A DNA stretch of 64,000 nt from Nitzschia sp. pyKryTriq1. Its lineage: Eukaryota; Bacillariophyta; Bacillariophyceae; Bacillariales; Bacillariaceae. The DNA is taken from positions 1,054,001 through 1,118,000 of the forward strand of contig OY101116.1 in NCBI GenBank assembly GCA_956465555.1, in the 5' to 3' direction. Below the pieces are notes generated by a model that searched no databases, had not been told where the DNA came from, and saw nothing but the letters and a program-made list of their open reading frames with translations. A program made the position numbers and the translations under genes. Position 1 is the stretch's first letter. Each line of letters begins with the position of its first letter. Positions 1 through 11,907 of the stretch are shown piece after piece.

Positions 1-3000
1 ATGCTCAGAATCTTTGCGGGGGAGCTGGGAAGAAGCACTAGCCGCATCCAAGACGCGTGCCCAACTCACGGCAAGGCTCAACGAGGACGGACCCTTTCAA
101 TCTCTTTTTCGCGTGGCCATCCGCGGCGATTTCTCTGGATACTCTAGCCCATCGACCGCCTCTGCATCCGAAGGTATCGACGCCTTGGTGCAATCACCAT
201 CATGGCTTGTTCCAATGCCTGACGCTGGTAAAAACGAAGACGACGCGTGGACGAGAAACGGGTCGCATGTGTATAATACTGCCAGGACGGAGGACGCATT
301 GGCTAACAACTTTGGTATCGACATTCGTAGTGGTACCTTGAGAGACTGGAACGAAGAGCTCCAAGGTGCCCGAGAAATGGTCAGCACGACCCTCCATGAT
401 CGAATCGAACGAGCCAGAGTAATTTACAAAGTCCTTAACGATTTCGGAGAAGCGGCTCTCTTAGGTGTCAAGGCCATTTGGGAGGGGCAAATTGGACCCA
501 TGAATCCAAATGAGCCTACGCGGTCGCAAGTGTATCTGCACAACAACATCTTTTTCTCGCGCGCAGTTGATGCCGGGGTAGAAACCTTCAAGATAGCCAA
601 GGGGGACAAGGCAGCACGCAAGTCTGCTTCACGTGATGTTCATTGTCTTGGCGTTTTGCATCGCATGGAGCGTGTTCGATTGTACACGCTTGCCACTGTC
701 CTTGTTGATTATCTCGGGACGAGATACGTATGCCAAAGTATTTTGCCGGGAATCTTGAGCGGAGAGAAAACCCACACACTTCTCTACGGAGCCGTGGAGG
801 CCGGATCACCTCTCATTTGGGACAAAGATATGCACGAACTTCTCGAGGATACCCTTGGTAAAAGTCTTATGATAGCCTCTCGCCCGCTACCACGTGTTCC
901 GTTGTCGCCGGAGCGCGTGAAAGAAATCGAAGCCGCAAAAGCCAGATTGCCTTTTCCCATTGAAAAGAAAGAGGAAGAGAAAAAGGACGAAAGCCTGGGG
1001 CCCACGATAGAAGCGTGCGCACCAATCGAAGCAAAGGGTATTCGAGGAAGTGACCAACGAAATTACGTGTTGGATATGACCCGCTTGACCCCTCGTGATG
1101 CTAACTGGATACCGGTGTCGAAAGGCGGTACAGGCAATTGGGAAAGTTTGATCAAGGATGATGGAAAAACTGAACTCATTCCAAAGGATATCGAAGATGA
1201 CGAGTGGACTCTCGCTGTACTTCGCTCCGAGCTCGTTACCAGCTACGCCCAAGTGCTAATGTCTCGCTACATCAACGAAAAGAAGGAAAAGGAAGCAAAA
1301 GAGGCGGAGAAGGATGCCCCTAGGAAAGAAGAGTCACAAGATACATCGAAGACTGACGAGACGACAGACGGTAAGGACAGCACGAATGAAGCCACGACTG
1401 AAGATGGAAAGCCAGAGCCTGAAAAGAAGGAACAAAAGAAGACCGCTCTGAATGAGGAAGATATGGAATACCTGAAGTCGTTGCGTTTTAATGTAAATGT
1501 TTTCCTGCCAGACATCAACTCCCTGGCAAGCATCGATGCTGATGCGTACAAACAAATACAGAAAGACGAGGAAATGGCCAGAAATGCTGCCAAGTTTCTT
1601 TGGGACGAAACGTTACCCCGAATCACCCGCATGATTCGTGACGGCTCTTGGCATCAAGTGCCACACGACGGCAAAGGTCTCACCGAAGCTTTGCACCAAC
1701 ACGGAGTCAACTGTCGATATCTTGGTCGGCTAGCCGCTTTGGCCCAGATCGAGGAGGAAACCGATTGCAAGCGCGAAGAAGTACTGAAGCAAAGCGGCCA
1801 ATTCGACCGCCGAATTATGTCTCACTATTGGTTGGAGTTGCTCGAGTGCGAAATCGTTGCCCGAGCGGCGAAGCACGTTCTGGATGGGTATCTAACAGAA
1901 AACGGTGGTACGGCAGCTCTTAATCCAGCGCAAACGGTAGCTTCATTCTTGAGTGCCCTCGTTTCCGATGGCGAGGAGACGGCAGCCCAAACGGAAAAGC
2001 GCATGGGTAAACGTCTAACCAATGCACCAGATGAGGATGATTTCAATGGACTAACATTCTACGAAGGTGGAGGAGAAGGCGATGCGGTTGCGCGATCTGT
2101 TCGTGGACGATTCGACGTTTGGAAAGATATCGAAGCTGAGGTTGGCCGAAGGTTCCGCTACACCCTCACGCTATACAATCGGCAAGGAAAGAATCCCAGA
2201 GCGAGATACCCAGCCTTGCTTCGTCGCGTTTGTCAGCGCACTGGAGTCCGTATTGCTGCTAAGTCATATTCCCTAGGAGCAAAATGCCTCTGCAGCGTGG
2301 GTGGTTACGGTGGTCAAATGATGGCATCGTATCCCATTTCTCCCGTTGATATCATTGACATTGTGCCCTTGATGAAGCATTCCGCTGCCCATGGTGAAGG
2401 ATTCGTACCCTGTGGATTGGGCGCAACCACTGGGCTCCCTCCTCTGCACATCTCTTTGCCGGACGTAAGAGCAACTTTGGAGGCCGCTCATATTCAGCAC
2501 AATGGACGTGCACTCTCGAGAGCCCTCGATTTGTCTCAAGAAGCGTGCAGTCTCTACCAGAGAGTCACGGAGGCCCCAGCTCATCCAGGCGTAGTTCGTT
2601 GTCTCGATTTGATGGCTTCGATCCTCTTCGATGCCGGCGAACCAGTTCATGGAGCTGCTAATGCATTGAAGGGATTGGGATTGGCCGTGCAAATTGGGGG
2701 ATTCGACAACCCCGAGGTGATTGGAACTCATTTGGTCGTATTTCAAATGCTTGCCACGGCCGGAGAGCTACCAAGGGCTATCAAGCATCTTCGTGCTGCC
2801 ATCTACTTGATGGAACTGCTTGGTGGTCCCAGCCATGTGGAAATCTCAAATGCATATCACAAGGCTGGGACTCTGTATCATGGTATTGGTGATCTTGACA
2901 CTGCCTTGAAATTCTACGAGGAGGCCGCTTCTCGCGAGTCGTCGGATCGACTTTTGGAAGGCATGGTATTCAAGAGTAAATCCACTGTCCTCGCCGGGCT

Positions 3001-3277
3001 TGGAAAGTTCAAGGAGGCAGTCGATACCGAGAAGCATGCATACCAGATCTTTTCCGTGATACTGGGCGAGAATCACCAGCTCACTCGAACCAGCGATGCC
3101 AACCTGAAGAAATTCATGGCCGCGGCTATCCAATATGGCAGCAAGATGGTCGAAGATGCCAAAAAGGAAAAAGAGGAGGCGGCTGCCTTGGCAATTGCTC
3201 GCGAAATCGCAGCCGAAGAAGCGGCCGAAGAGGAAAAGAAAAAGAAAAAGAACAAAAAGAAGAAAGGCAAGAAATGA
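1..3277 (+). CDS. CLU: Clustered mitochondria protein (CLU/CLUH family), 5' partial
   Basis: The frame is open from base 2 to the TGA at 3275-3277, giving 1091 visible residues; the start and the N-terminal ubiquitin-like CLU_N part lie upstream of the window. The central CLU domain is recognisable in the first 250 residues, with family landmarks DWNEELQ, NNIFFSR, YLGTRYVCQS and ILPGIL. A Lys/Glu-rich insert follows at about residues 330-480. The last 300 residues are helical TPR-like repeats (for example NAYHKAGTLYHGIGDLDTAL), and the end is a lysine-rich tail. In animals and yeast CLU proteins are cytosolic, bind mRNAs of nuclear-encoded mitochondrial proteins and keep mitochondria dispersed; the same role here is inferred from homology. 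The gene ends 78 bp from the 3' end of the convergent PTPA gene. No intron is needed in the visible part. Confidence 0.9.
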   Translation, partial: CSESLRGSWEEALAASKTRAQLTARLNEDGPFQSLFRVAIRGDFSGYSSPSTASASEGIDALVQSPSWLVPMPDAGKNEDDAWTRNGSHVYNTARTEDALANNFGIDIRSGTLRDWNEELQGAREMVSTTLHDRIERARVIYKVLNDFGEAALLGVKAIWEGQIGPMNPNEPTRSQVYLHNNIFFSRAVDAGVETFKIAKGDKAARKSASRDVHCLGVLHRMERVRLYTLATVLVDYLGTRYVCQSILPGILSGEKTHTLLYGAVEAGSPLIWDKDMHELLEDTLGKSLMIASRPLPRVPLSPERVKEIEAAKARLPFPIEKKEEEKKDESLGPTIEACAPIEAKGIRGSDQRNYVLDMTRLTPRDANWIPVSKGGTGNWESLIKDDGKTELIPKDIEDDEWTLAVLRSELVTSYAQVLMSRYINEKKEKEAKEAEKDAPRKEESQDTSKTDETTDGKDSTNEATTEDGKPEPEKKEQKKTALNEEDMEYLKSLRFNVNVFLPDINSLASIDADAYKQIQKDEEMARNAAKFLWDETLPRITRMIRDGSWHQVPHDGKGLTEALHQHGVNCRYLGRLAALAQIEEETDCKREEVLKQSGQFDRRIMSHYWLELLECEIVARAAKHVLDGYLTENGGTAALNPAQTVASFLSALVSDGEETAAQTEKRMGKRLTNAPDEDDFNGLTFYEGGGEGDAVARSVRGRFDVWKDIEAEVGRRFRYTLTLYNRQGKNPRARYPALLRRVCQRTGVRIAAKSYSLGAKCLCSVGGYGGQMMASYPISPVDIIDIVPLMKHSAAHGEGFVPCGLGATTGLPPLHISLPDVRATLEAAHIQHNGRALSRALDLSQEACSLYQRVTEAPAHPGVVRCLDLMASILFDAGEPVHGAANALKGLGLAVQIGGFDNPEVIGTHLVVFQMLATAGELPRAIKHLRAAIYLMELLGGPSHVEISNAYHKAGTLYHGIGDLDTALKFYEEAASRESSDRLLEGMVFKSKSTVLAGLGKFKEAVDTEKHAYQIFSVILGENHQLTRTSDANLKKFMAAAIQYGSKMVEDAKKEKEEAAALAIAREIAAEEAAEEEKKKKKNKKKKGKK

Positions 3278-3355
3278 TCATAATCGACCCGACTATTAGA
3301 AAAATAAGTAAGCTCGTGCTATCAACGATAGTCTAGTAGTAGTACTAAATAGTCC

Positions 3356-4762
3356 TTATTTTGCCCAAGGAGCTTTTGTCGGCGCCATTGGATCGTCTCC
3401 ATCATCTGCCCATGGAGCACGGGTGGGCGACATGTCATTTGCAGTGGGGCTACCTGGTGGCCTCGATGCCCATGGAGCTCTCGTAACGGGCATTGGATTG
3501 GGTTTATTGTTATTTTGACCTGTCCCGACCCGAAATGTCTCCCTTGGCGCTCGTCGCTCTGTCAGTTGCGAAGGAGTCCACGTCATTGGAAATAGCTTGG
3601 AGAAGAGAAAGTGTTGGACTACTTGCCTCTTGTCCAATACCTCTCCTTGATATAGTCGGAGCATTCCTCGAGCCACTTTGTCCCACGTTGGCATTGTCTG
3701 ACTGATATCGTACAGCATAGGCGAAGACTCAAAAAATGGAACACCCTGCTTTAACTGTCGAATGTAACGAATACACGCCAAGTAGAGAAACTGGTCCCCG
3801 TATTCTCGAAGGATGTCTTCCTCATTCACTGCTTTCGGTCTAGTCAAAGCATCCAGTCCAGGAGACTTGGCTTGGATGATTGATTGTAACTGACAGGCAC
3901 CAAAGTAGAAAGGAAGACAATGATAGTCGTCCAAACCCCACACTCCATGCGAACCCGCAGGTTCAAGTCGGTAGTCTGTTTGCAGTCGCCGCGTTACTTT
4001 CAAATATTGATCAAATATGGACAGTGTTACGGATCGAAGAGTGAGTAACTTGGGCGGCATGCTGGGTCCCAGGCACTTGACTTTGGATAAGACCAGTAAA
4101 AATACTACAAAGCTCGATTCATGCCCAGTTCCGTACTGTGAAAGGTGATAGGAAGAGTTGCATTGTGTGTGAGGTCATTCTCATCGACAGGAATTCTTCT
4201 CTCTACTAATTGCATATTTTTTTGTCTGTCACAGCTCACTTACGTCAAGTCTGATGGCATGTCCGAAAGAATCATGCAGGTAACACGAAACCTGCTGAAT
4301 GGAATCATCATCACTGGCGGTCGTCGTCCCGGAGGCAGCTTCCCACCCTCGTTGGGAAGCCTCTTCATTAGACAAACCGGAATCTCGACACTGTAGAATA
4401 GCAGTCAGAATAGCCGTGGATCGACTCAGCAGCCGTGCATGCCACTCGCGAAACGCAGGATTTCCAAAGCGAGCCGACTCGGGATTCGTGGGCGGAAAGT
4501 CGTCCACCCAAGTGATCGTTTGTCGAAGTGCACCATGCAAACAGGCCATACTCGTCGGCAATCCTTCTAGGGGATTTGCCGGATCAAACGCAATTTCGCC
4601 TTGGCCTTCCTGCTGTGCTCCAAAAGCACAGGACTTGCCCATGGCCTCCACAAACCCCAACAGTTCCTTCTTTGTCGAAGATTCCATGAACGCTTTCATG
4701 TCCACATCGTTGTAGATTCCACGCCTAGGAGTTTCGGCGTTTCCAGTACCGTCTGTCGCCAT
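3356..4762 (-). CDS. PTPA: Serine/threonine phosphatase 2A activator (PTPA), two exons
   Basis: Two exons, 4762..4244 and 4135..3356, join in phase 0 across a 109-bp GT-AG intron to give 432 residues. PTPA landmarks are clear: WVDDFPP and RFGNPAFREWHARL in exon 1, RLD joined to YGTGHES across the splice, and WGLDDYHCLPFYFGACQL in exon 2. PTPA is an ATP-using peptidyl-prolyl isomerase-like chaperone that activates the PP2A catalytic subunit. The family is usually 320-400 residues. The extra length is a Pro-rich C-terminal tail holding three copies of a T-(R/K)-A-P-W-A motif, the last almost at the stop. The start is the first ATG of the frame, in a good context (CCATGGCGAC). It converges on the CLU gene. 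Confidence 0.93.
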
Positions 4763-6168
4763 GGTTATTGCTTTCAGTTGCTTTACTCTATCAAAGGTGC
4801 AGGGAGGGAAGAGGAAGATAGACGTTCTATTTATTATAACAACGCCCGATCATCACTACCCGTATGAACAGTGAGCACAATACTGTACAACTGTGACATT
4901 ACCGGTCATTTCGGGGCAAACCTCTTCGAGAACCCCAAACATTATCCAACATCACTATGATACCCGAACCTTTCCGGACAGTCATGAATCAATCACGAGT
5001 ACCGTTCCCGCAACCCGAATCCTACTACATAACTATATCGTCTCTCTAACACTTGAGAAGGCAACTGTCAAATCAACTACCCAGTGTATCCAGAATACAA
5101 ACGTCAAGACTACAATCAAGAGATCAATTCTACATCAAATAGATGCTCAAAAGGAGCTCATAAAATAATCTATGCCACAGTTGCAAACACTCAGTACAAA
5201 TACTCCTTATTTTATCACGCACAAACGCCCAGTAATTCGATAGAAGTATATCACAGTGCGGGGCACGGATTATAAGGCGGTGGTGGAAACGACGCGTCTC
5301 CTCCAGGGAGGCTACCTTGGTCAGACTCCAATCAATGCTCTCGTAATCGACGCTGGGGGGATCTTGAATCAAGGTCGGTAGAGTCACAGTGGGATCTGGT
5401 GCTGAGTCTGATGCGGGATCTGTACGCAAGTAAAAGGAGGGACAGGATTGTAGACTGTCCCCCACACTTGATGATAGTCGAACTACTTTGTTGGGATTGA
5501 CCGTATAAAGTGGCGTGTATAAGTAGTAATTACTGTTTTAGGCCAATGTTTTCAGGTGCGACATGAGTTTGGGCCGCTATGGCCTTTTTTCAGGCCTCTA
5601 GTAGATGACGAACAGTAGTGGTAAGTGGTAATAGTACACTTACAGTAATCAAGGGGAAGGTCAAAGAAGATACAGTAGTAAGGGGATGGAGAAGTAAGAG
5701 GATAGAGAATTGTGTCTATCGTTGAATCTATTATATGACTTTCTGATGAGGAGACGAAAGATGATGTCAGGCGAAGATCCACCACGTGTTCACAATGTGA
5801 CGTCATACGTGATACCCCGTACTGATCACAGTGGATTTCGTTTACACGCACGGGGCGCGCGGGCGGACCCGGAGATGGACGCGACGATGGCGGCGACATC
5901 AGGCATAGGGGCGCCATGCATGCAATGCATGCGCAGGACAGACACCAGAGGATCGAATGCACGAATGATGGATCCATCGGATGGAATGAATAGTTTACAC
6001 TACTCGAACTGTACAGTTAGTCAGAACAGTAGGTAATATTCGTAAAATGCAAGGGCCCGTCTAAATAGATAATGAATAGATTACACACCGGTAGGCCAAT
6101 GCTGCCAGGAGTTCCAAGGAACAAAAAAGAAAAGAATGTACCGCGTCTGATGCTGTCTGCAGCTCTCT
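4763..6168. other. Intergenic, no supported gene
   Basis: This stretch lies between the PTPA start and the stop of the SNF2 remodeller. Two minus-strand open frames (5465..5130, 111 codons; 5977..5552, 141 codons) have no family resemblance that I recognise, and their composition looks like random intergenic sequence. A perfect TGACGTCA palindrome lies at 5798-5805. I see no RNA gene or transposon. Confidence 0.5.
5798..5805. promoter_or_regulatory. CRE-type palindrome TGACGTCA
   Basis: Perfect 8-bp bZIP/CREB-type site. In Phaeodactylum, TGACGT/ACGTCA half-sites act as CO2/cAMP-responsive elements. Here it lies downstream of the SNF2 gene and about 1 kb upstream of the PTPA start, so its target is unclear. 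Confidence 0.3.
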
Positions 6169-9100
6169 CTAGTAGAGCAGTTGGGGTTCGGCAGCAGTAG
6201 GAGCTACTTCCATGGACATGTCGGTCACGTCCAGTTCTGTGGCCATTGTTTCGTTCAATTCGTTTTCCAATTTGTCAGTCGTTAGTGGGATTGAACTTGC
6301 GTCACTACTGCCAGAAGAAATCACCACGGGTGAAGTCGATTGAGGAAAGGATTGGCGCCCCGTCAGCAAACGGTCATCATTCCCAAACGACGATTCGGAA
6401 GAAGAATCATCGTCTAGAAGGTCAATGGGACTTGAGGATGTTCCTCGAGCACCCCCCATCGATGCTACTGTTTCCACCACTTTGACCATATCGCTGTTCC
6501 CGGCATTCTTTTCATTGTTCAACTGCTCTGTTGTTACCTTTTCAATAGAGGGTTCCAAATCGGACTGAAAATTCTGTCTGAGAATGGTTACCATAAAACC
6601 AGTCTTGCTCGCAGCACGAAGTAGGGATACCCAGACAAGTTTGTCATCGCTGGGGGGTAGCATTTCTCCATTTAGAGCCTTGATGACATCACCTGGCCGC
6701 AACTGTGTTTGTGAAGGACCACATTGATCAATTTGACAGGTTGCACCCGGGCCCACACGGAGGATAACCCCGAGTGGACCTGGAGGGAGTAACATCGCCA
6801 TTTCTACCAACGATGAGTCCTGGACTGTAAGTGGCACCAACGACTGTGCAACCTTTGGAGCTGATATCGCGCTCTTTGTCAGATTCAACTTTGGTTGAAC
6901 CAAGCGGTCTTCTACTTTGGTGCTCACCGCTTTGAGCACTGTAGCAGAACGCACTTTAGGCCGAAGCACTTTCATAGTATATCCAATAGCAGAACTGGCA
7001 TGAAATCGAGCGATCCAGGTAGGCCTGTCGTTCAAAGGCAACGTCGCCCCATTCAAAGAGACGATGGTATCACCCGGTAGCAGTTTAGACGTCGTAGGAT
7101 CGGTTGCGGTAATCTGGCATCGCCCATTCTTGCTTTCATCAAGGTATATCCCAAGACGACCGGGAGGGCATGAAATCGTCAAAATATCGGCCGCAGGCTT
7201 TGGCGGAGGAGAAGACTTAACGGCAATTTCTTTCACTTTGGACATAGCAGCAGCGGCTGCAGCCCTCCGAGACCCTCTTCCAGACTGAGCAAGATCATTC
7301 TCTTTTGCTTCCATGACATTTTCTCTCTCCTTGTCGATATCAATCGCCGCTCCAAAGTTGAAGGCTAAATCCAAAGGCTTGGGGCAGATTTGACTTCCAG
7401 AAAGATTCGGTGGAATGTAACCATGGGCCGCCTTTGCGTATTCTTCGCACTCAGGCGAACAGTTTATGTAGACTTGATTCTTTCTCGACGAGCTGAAGCC
7501 AAGCTTGTCGAATCGGTCGACCTGCTCTAAAAAGGTCACCCCCTCTTCAGGCAAACAGTCTTCACAGAAACTTCGAGGGCACGCATGGCAAGGGTAGAGC
7601 AGCCCCCCTGCATCGCTTCCATTCTTTTCGCAGCCAACACATCGGTGATGGCTACATGCCATAAACTCTTTTGCGCATCTCATCCCAGCACAATTCAAAT
7701 GCAAAGAACACGGACAACGTGGACAAAGTATCAACTCTCCACCATCACCACATACCTATGCATTTGGGAAAACTCGTTTTGTGAGATGCGGCCTATAGCA
7801 GACAACGACAAGCCACCCAACAATCATTGCAAAAAATACTTACCTGGCAAATGTCCTGGTTCTCAAATGTCGTAACATCCTTCTTCTTTTTCACTTGGAA
7901 CCTCTCCTTCCCGTTGCTACTCAATTCGCGGTCGAATACAGAAGACTCCCCTTTGTCTAAATCGTAGTTGTTTGAAGCAAGAACAGGGACAGTCGACATA
8001 CCATAGCCACTGCCGTTGGAAGCCACCTGCACAATACGATTCTTTCGCTGTCTCTTGGCAGAGAGGCTTGAAATTTCTTGCCACAGGTGGGCAATACCGT
8101 CAAGATTCTTTGGGATTCCTTTCTTCTCTTTCTTTTTCATTTCCATTCGGAGCTGCTTAAAGTCCTTGCCCTCGAATGTTTGGGATTCGGTATACTCACG
8201 CTGTGCTTCAAAAGTGTTCGCCGACAGCTCAGTACCTCCTGTGAGCTTTCCAACACTGTCGTTCTCCAAGCGAGCTCGATTGGTGATATTGTCAATATCT
8301 TCCCAGGTCGGTAGGTCGTTGCTTGCATCCCCGAAGACAGCCTGGGAACCAAACTTGATATCTTTGAAAAGCTCTTCCGTGGATAGATCACGCACGGTGT
8401 CATCGACCATCTGGTCTGTCTCCTTGCTCTCTTGGTTGACAACTTCCAACAACAGCTTTTTCTCGGCTCGTTCAAGCATACGTTCTTCAACGGTTCCACT
8501 ACTCACGAGACGATACACATGCACCGTTTTGGTCTGTCCGATTCGGCTGCGAGACAAAAACAATTCTTCTGGTTAGATATCATAATCGCATCGAAAGCAA
8601 TTCGGCGGTCTGGCTGGCTGCCTACTTACTGTACTCGGCCCATTGCCTGGATATCCGATTGTGGGTTCCCTGTGAAACGGAATCGAGGACGACGGCGAGT
8701 GAGAAAGAGTCTCAGTGACTCGATGGATACAGTGACCGCAAGACTTACAATCGGAATCAAACAAAATGCAAGTGTCAGCCGATTGAAGATTCAATCCCAT
8801 ACCGCCACTACGGGTTGAGACCAGGAACAAAAAGTAAGGACTGTCCGGTTCACTGAACCGCCGAATGTCGTAGTTGCGGCGGGCTCTGGAAACGGCACCA
8901 TCCAGCCGGCAATACTTCCACCCTCGCAGGATGCAATAGTCCTCAATGATATCCAATATCATTGTAAACTGAGAAAAGAGAACACTTCGATGACCCTTTT
9001 TGAAGAGACTCTGAAGCAACATGTCAAGAACGGACAGCTTTCCCGACGCTGATACCAAATCTTCCAGGGTGGTCTGGCTAGGATCGATTTCAGCTCGTTC

Positions 9101-11056
9101 GTCGACCGTAAAGGGGTGATTGCAGCACTTACGCAACTGCATAAAAAGATTTCTGATAACGGTGTGTCGATTTCCACCAACATCCTCATCTTCGCAACGT
9201 TCCAACGCACTCAAGTCCTTTAGTAAGAGTGACTTGTACCAGAAACTCTGCACTTTACTCAAGGGACAATATACTTTCGTCTCAAGCTTTTTTGGCATGA
9301 GCGTTTCCACTTCCGATTTGAGACGACGCAACATGAAGAGGTCCAAAAGCTTTTGGGAGAGTCTTAAAAATCCCTTGTCGATCACATTTTCTTTCAAATC
9401 AAATGCAGCCTCAAAGGGTTTTGACGTAGTAAAGACCTCGGGGTAGAGGAAATTTAACAAGCTCCACAACTCGACCAAGTTGTTTTGTAGCGGCGTACCG
9501 GTCAACAGGAGCGTGTGACCCCGATGAATTTTGCGGACAGCTTGGGCAATCAGGGTTTCATGTCCCTTGACCTTGTGACCTTCGTCTAATACAAGGTAAT
9601 TGAAATGCAGACGTTGATAGGTCGACTTGAGAAGTGGAATTTTGGCTTGCTCGTACGTGGTCAGGATCACGTCGTAGTTGATGGCATTCGTGTTGAGCTC
9701 TGCTTTCATAGCCATCTGGGAATCGGTGCTAGTAGCATGGAAGCGAAAGACTTTGAGCGACGGTCCCCACTTTTGCAACTCGTTCGACCAACTAGACAGG
9801 ACGCTGAGTGGGCAGATGACAAGACCTGGAAGTGAAAAGGTAGAAAGTTTAGACACTATGACGGAACGAACCAGAATTCGAGGCGACTGAAGGAACTTAC
9901 TGGGACCAGTGACTCCTTCCTTTTCTTTTAGGTGCATCAAAAGCGAAATAGTTTGGAGAGTCTTGCCCTGAAATCACACAAAAAAGTTAGACATTATTCA
10001 CAATACTGGTGTCGTAACAAGAAATCGAGTATACCTACCAGCCCCATTTCATCGCCCAGAATGCACGATAGATTCTGCTGATACATTCGCACCATGAAGT
10101 CGAGACCACGCATCTGGTAGTCTCGAAGAGTAGCCTGAATCCCTTCGGGTTGAACCGTGACAGCGGCTGGCTTGAACGAGGTGGGAGTCACTTCGCGCAG
10201 CTCTTCGATGACATCCGGTTCGCAAAAGTTTGCTAGCAGATTCACATGCTTGGCCAAGAAAGCTTTGCGGAGGGTTGTTTTCGGTTGAAATGCAGACATA
10301 ATGCGACGATTGTGAGCACTCCGGGCGACTTCTACCTCCGACGGCTTGTAAACACGTGGTTGCGCTTGGCTTGTCTTTTGTTTCTTAGCCTTGCGCTCTT
10401 TGGGCTTATCGGCATCTTCGTCTGTACCCCAAACATATTCGAGGCCTTTGACCTGGTAGTTGTTCTTGCGCAGCACCGTATGTCCTCCAATGGTGATGGT
10501 TGTCGAAATACGTTCGCGCCCTGATCGACGAGGGGCGGTCATCTCCTCCTCGCTTTCCTCGTCTTGGAGCATCGCGACGTTTTCCGGTACCACTGCCGGC
10601 TTCTCTTCATTCAAGTCGCGATAGCCTGCAGGGGGCAGATCCTTGTCAATCAAGCCCTTTTCCATCAGTGCGAGTGCTTCCGCTCCGGGATGCAAATGCT
10701 CGGAGTTGATTTTCTCGACCACATCTCCGTCGTGAAATTCAATGGAAAACGTCTTTTCCTCTTCCGTTGCGTGGATTTCCGTGATTTTGCCCCAGTAGAA
10801 CGCTGCAAGGACAAAATAGAACGCCACAGACAAACAGTCAGTCAGTGCAGCACAGTATGAGAGAGGTGAATGAAGGACTTGCTAGGTCGACGAGGAGGAG
10901 TCAGTCACTCTGCCTTTCGCATTCTGCATACCAGTACTTACATTCCGAAGGTGGATCGTCACCAGGAAACGGCGCGTATACGACGCTCCCGACCTGCAAA
11001 TGCTCGTCCTTCCAGGACTTCGAGACAAACACATGATTCTTGCTCGACGATGGCAT
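6169..11056 (-). CDS. Chromatin-remodelling ATPase: Tudor-like, SNF2 helicase, PHD fingers, two PDZ-like domains
   Basis: Seven exons (11056..10942, 10802..10039, 9967..9901, 9825..8749, 8669..8630, 8546..7844, 7755..6169) close in frame to 1450 residues with consensus GT-AG sites. Residues about 15-70 resemble a Tudor domain (VGSVVYAPF, FYWGKI, IEFHDGD). The SNF2 ATPase follows at about 265-700: LRDYQ, Walker A DEMGLGKT (split by intron 2), the DEGH box near 396, STRSGGMGLNLQ, and HRIGQTK built across the last helicase splice. Residues 920-1010 hold Cys/His-rich PHD-type zinc fingers (VCGDGGELILCPRC). Residues 1111-1199 and 1248-1327 are two related modules (PPGRLGI, LLPGDTIVSLNG; PPGPLGV, LRPGDVIKALNG) that look like PDZ folds. 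The ATPase resembles the CHD/ISWI side of the SNF2 family. An in-frame upstream ATG at 11110 is an alternative start. The role is inferred to be nucleosome remodelling in the nucleus. Confidence 0.88.
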
Positions 11057-11903
11057 GCTGATTCTTGGGATTCTGCTCAGCGGTGAGTATTCGTACTGTA
11101 CGACATGCAATGCAAAGCTTTGATGAAAGACACACTATTCTCCAATCGATCAGCACCAATGCCGAAGAATGAATCGCACCAGAGTAAAATAATGACAGTG
11201 TACTGATACCCAGGACAGAGAATGAGCCTGTATGGTCGGTGGTCTGGTTCAAAGTTCAAAGTCTGGAAATGTTGTGTTTTGTCGCGGGCGGCGCGTTGCG
11301 GTCGGTCGCGTCTCTGGGTCGCGTCGGCGGCAGTCCATGGATAAAACCGCGCCATTTTTACCGGTACCGTGCGATGTCCGCGTACGTCCGATAGAGTACA
11401 GTACTTGTACAGTACCGCGTTATGAAGTCTCTCGTCTCTCCCGACTACTTAGTAGTAGTAAAGCTAATGGAGTGGAGACAATGATCTTCTACAACTCTAC
11501 TCTACTCTACTACCTCTTTTAGTAAGGGAATCACATCATAGTAGTAGAGTTTATCACTACTAGCTAGTAGAGAGACAGCGACAAAAATACTTGTATTGTT
11601 CGTACTACTCCTTCGGTGTACTAACGGTAGTACCAGTACCGTCAGGGGTCCATAGCTATGGACCCCTGAGTACCGTACCTGCTGTAGTACTCGTACTGAA
11701 GTAGAAGTGCTCGTACTCCCGCGTTGCTGGAGTTCCTCGCGCCGAAAAGAAGGGATTAAGCGCGAGAGACCGACGACGACGAGACTCGATGCTTTTGACA
11801 CGGTCTATCAATACAGCAAAACGCAATCTATTCAACAACAAAAGCATCAACCTAACAGCGATACCTGTATTCGAGTAGCACCTTCCAAGCAGAGCAAGCA
11901 AAA
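11057..11903. other. Intergenic, GTAC/TAGTAG-rich, with a 28-bp palindrome
   Basis: Upstream spacer of the SNF2 gene up to the 3' end of the U6 gene. It is rich in GTAC, TAGTAG and CTACTA motifs and holds one perfect palindrome (listed separately). Short open frames on both strands have no recognisable content. Confidence 0.5.
11642..11669. repeat. Perfect 28-bp palindrome
   Basis: TCAGGGGTCCATAG is followed at once by its exact reverse complement, with no spacer. It is flanked by GTACCGT-like words on both sides. It could extrude a hairpin or bind a dimeric protein; no function is known to me. Confidence 0.85.
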
Positions 11904-11907
11904 AAAA
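11900..11907 (-). terminator. RNA polymerase III T-run terminator of U6
   Basis: Eight consecutive A on the plus strand, read as T8 on the minus strand, directly follow GCAAACC at the U6 3' end. This is the standard Pol III termination signal and supplies the U tail bound by LSm2-8. Confidence 0.9.

Noticed and set aside
5130-5977. Two minus-strand open frames of 111 and 141 codons
   Set aside because: No recognisable motif, skewed Ser/Cys/Tyr composition and no splice partner that makes a known protein.
7836-7848. U1-like ACTTACCTGG string
   Set aside because: It is the reverse complement of the SNF2 gene's exon 6 splice donor, not a U1 gene.
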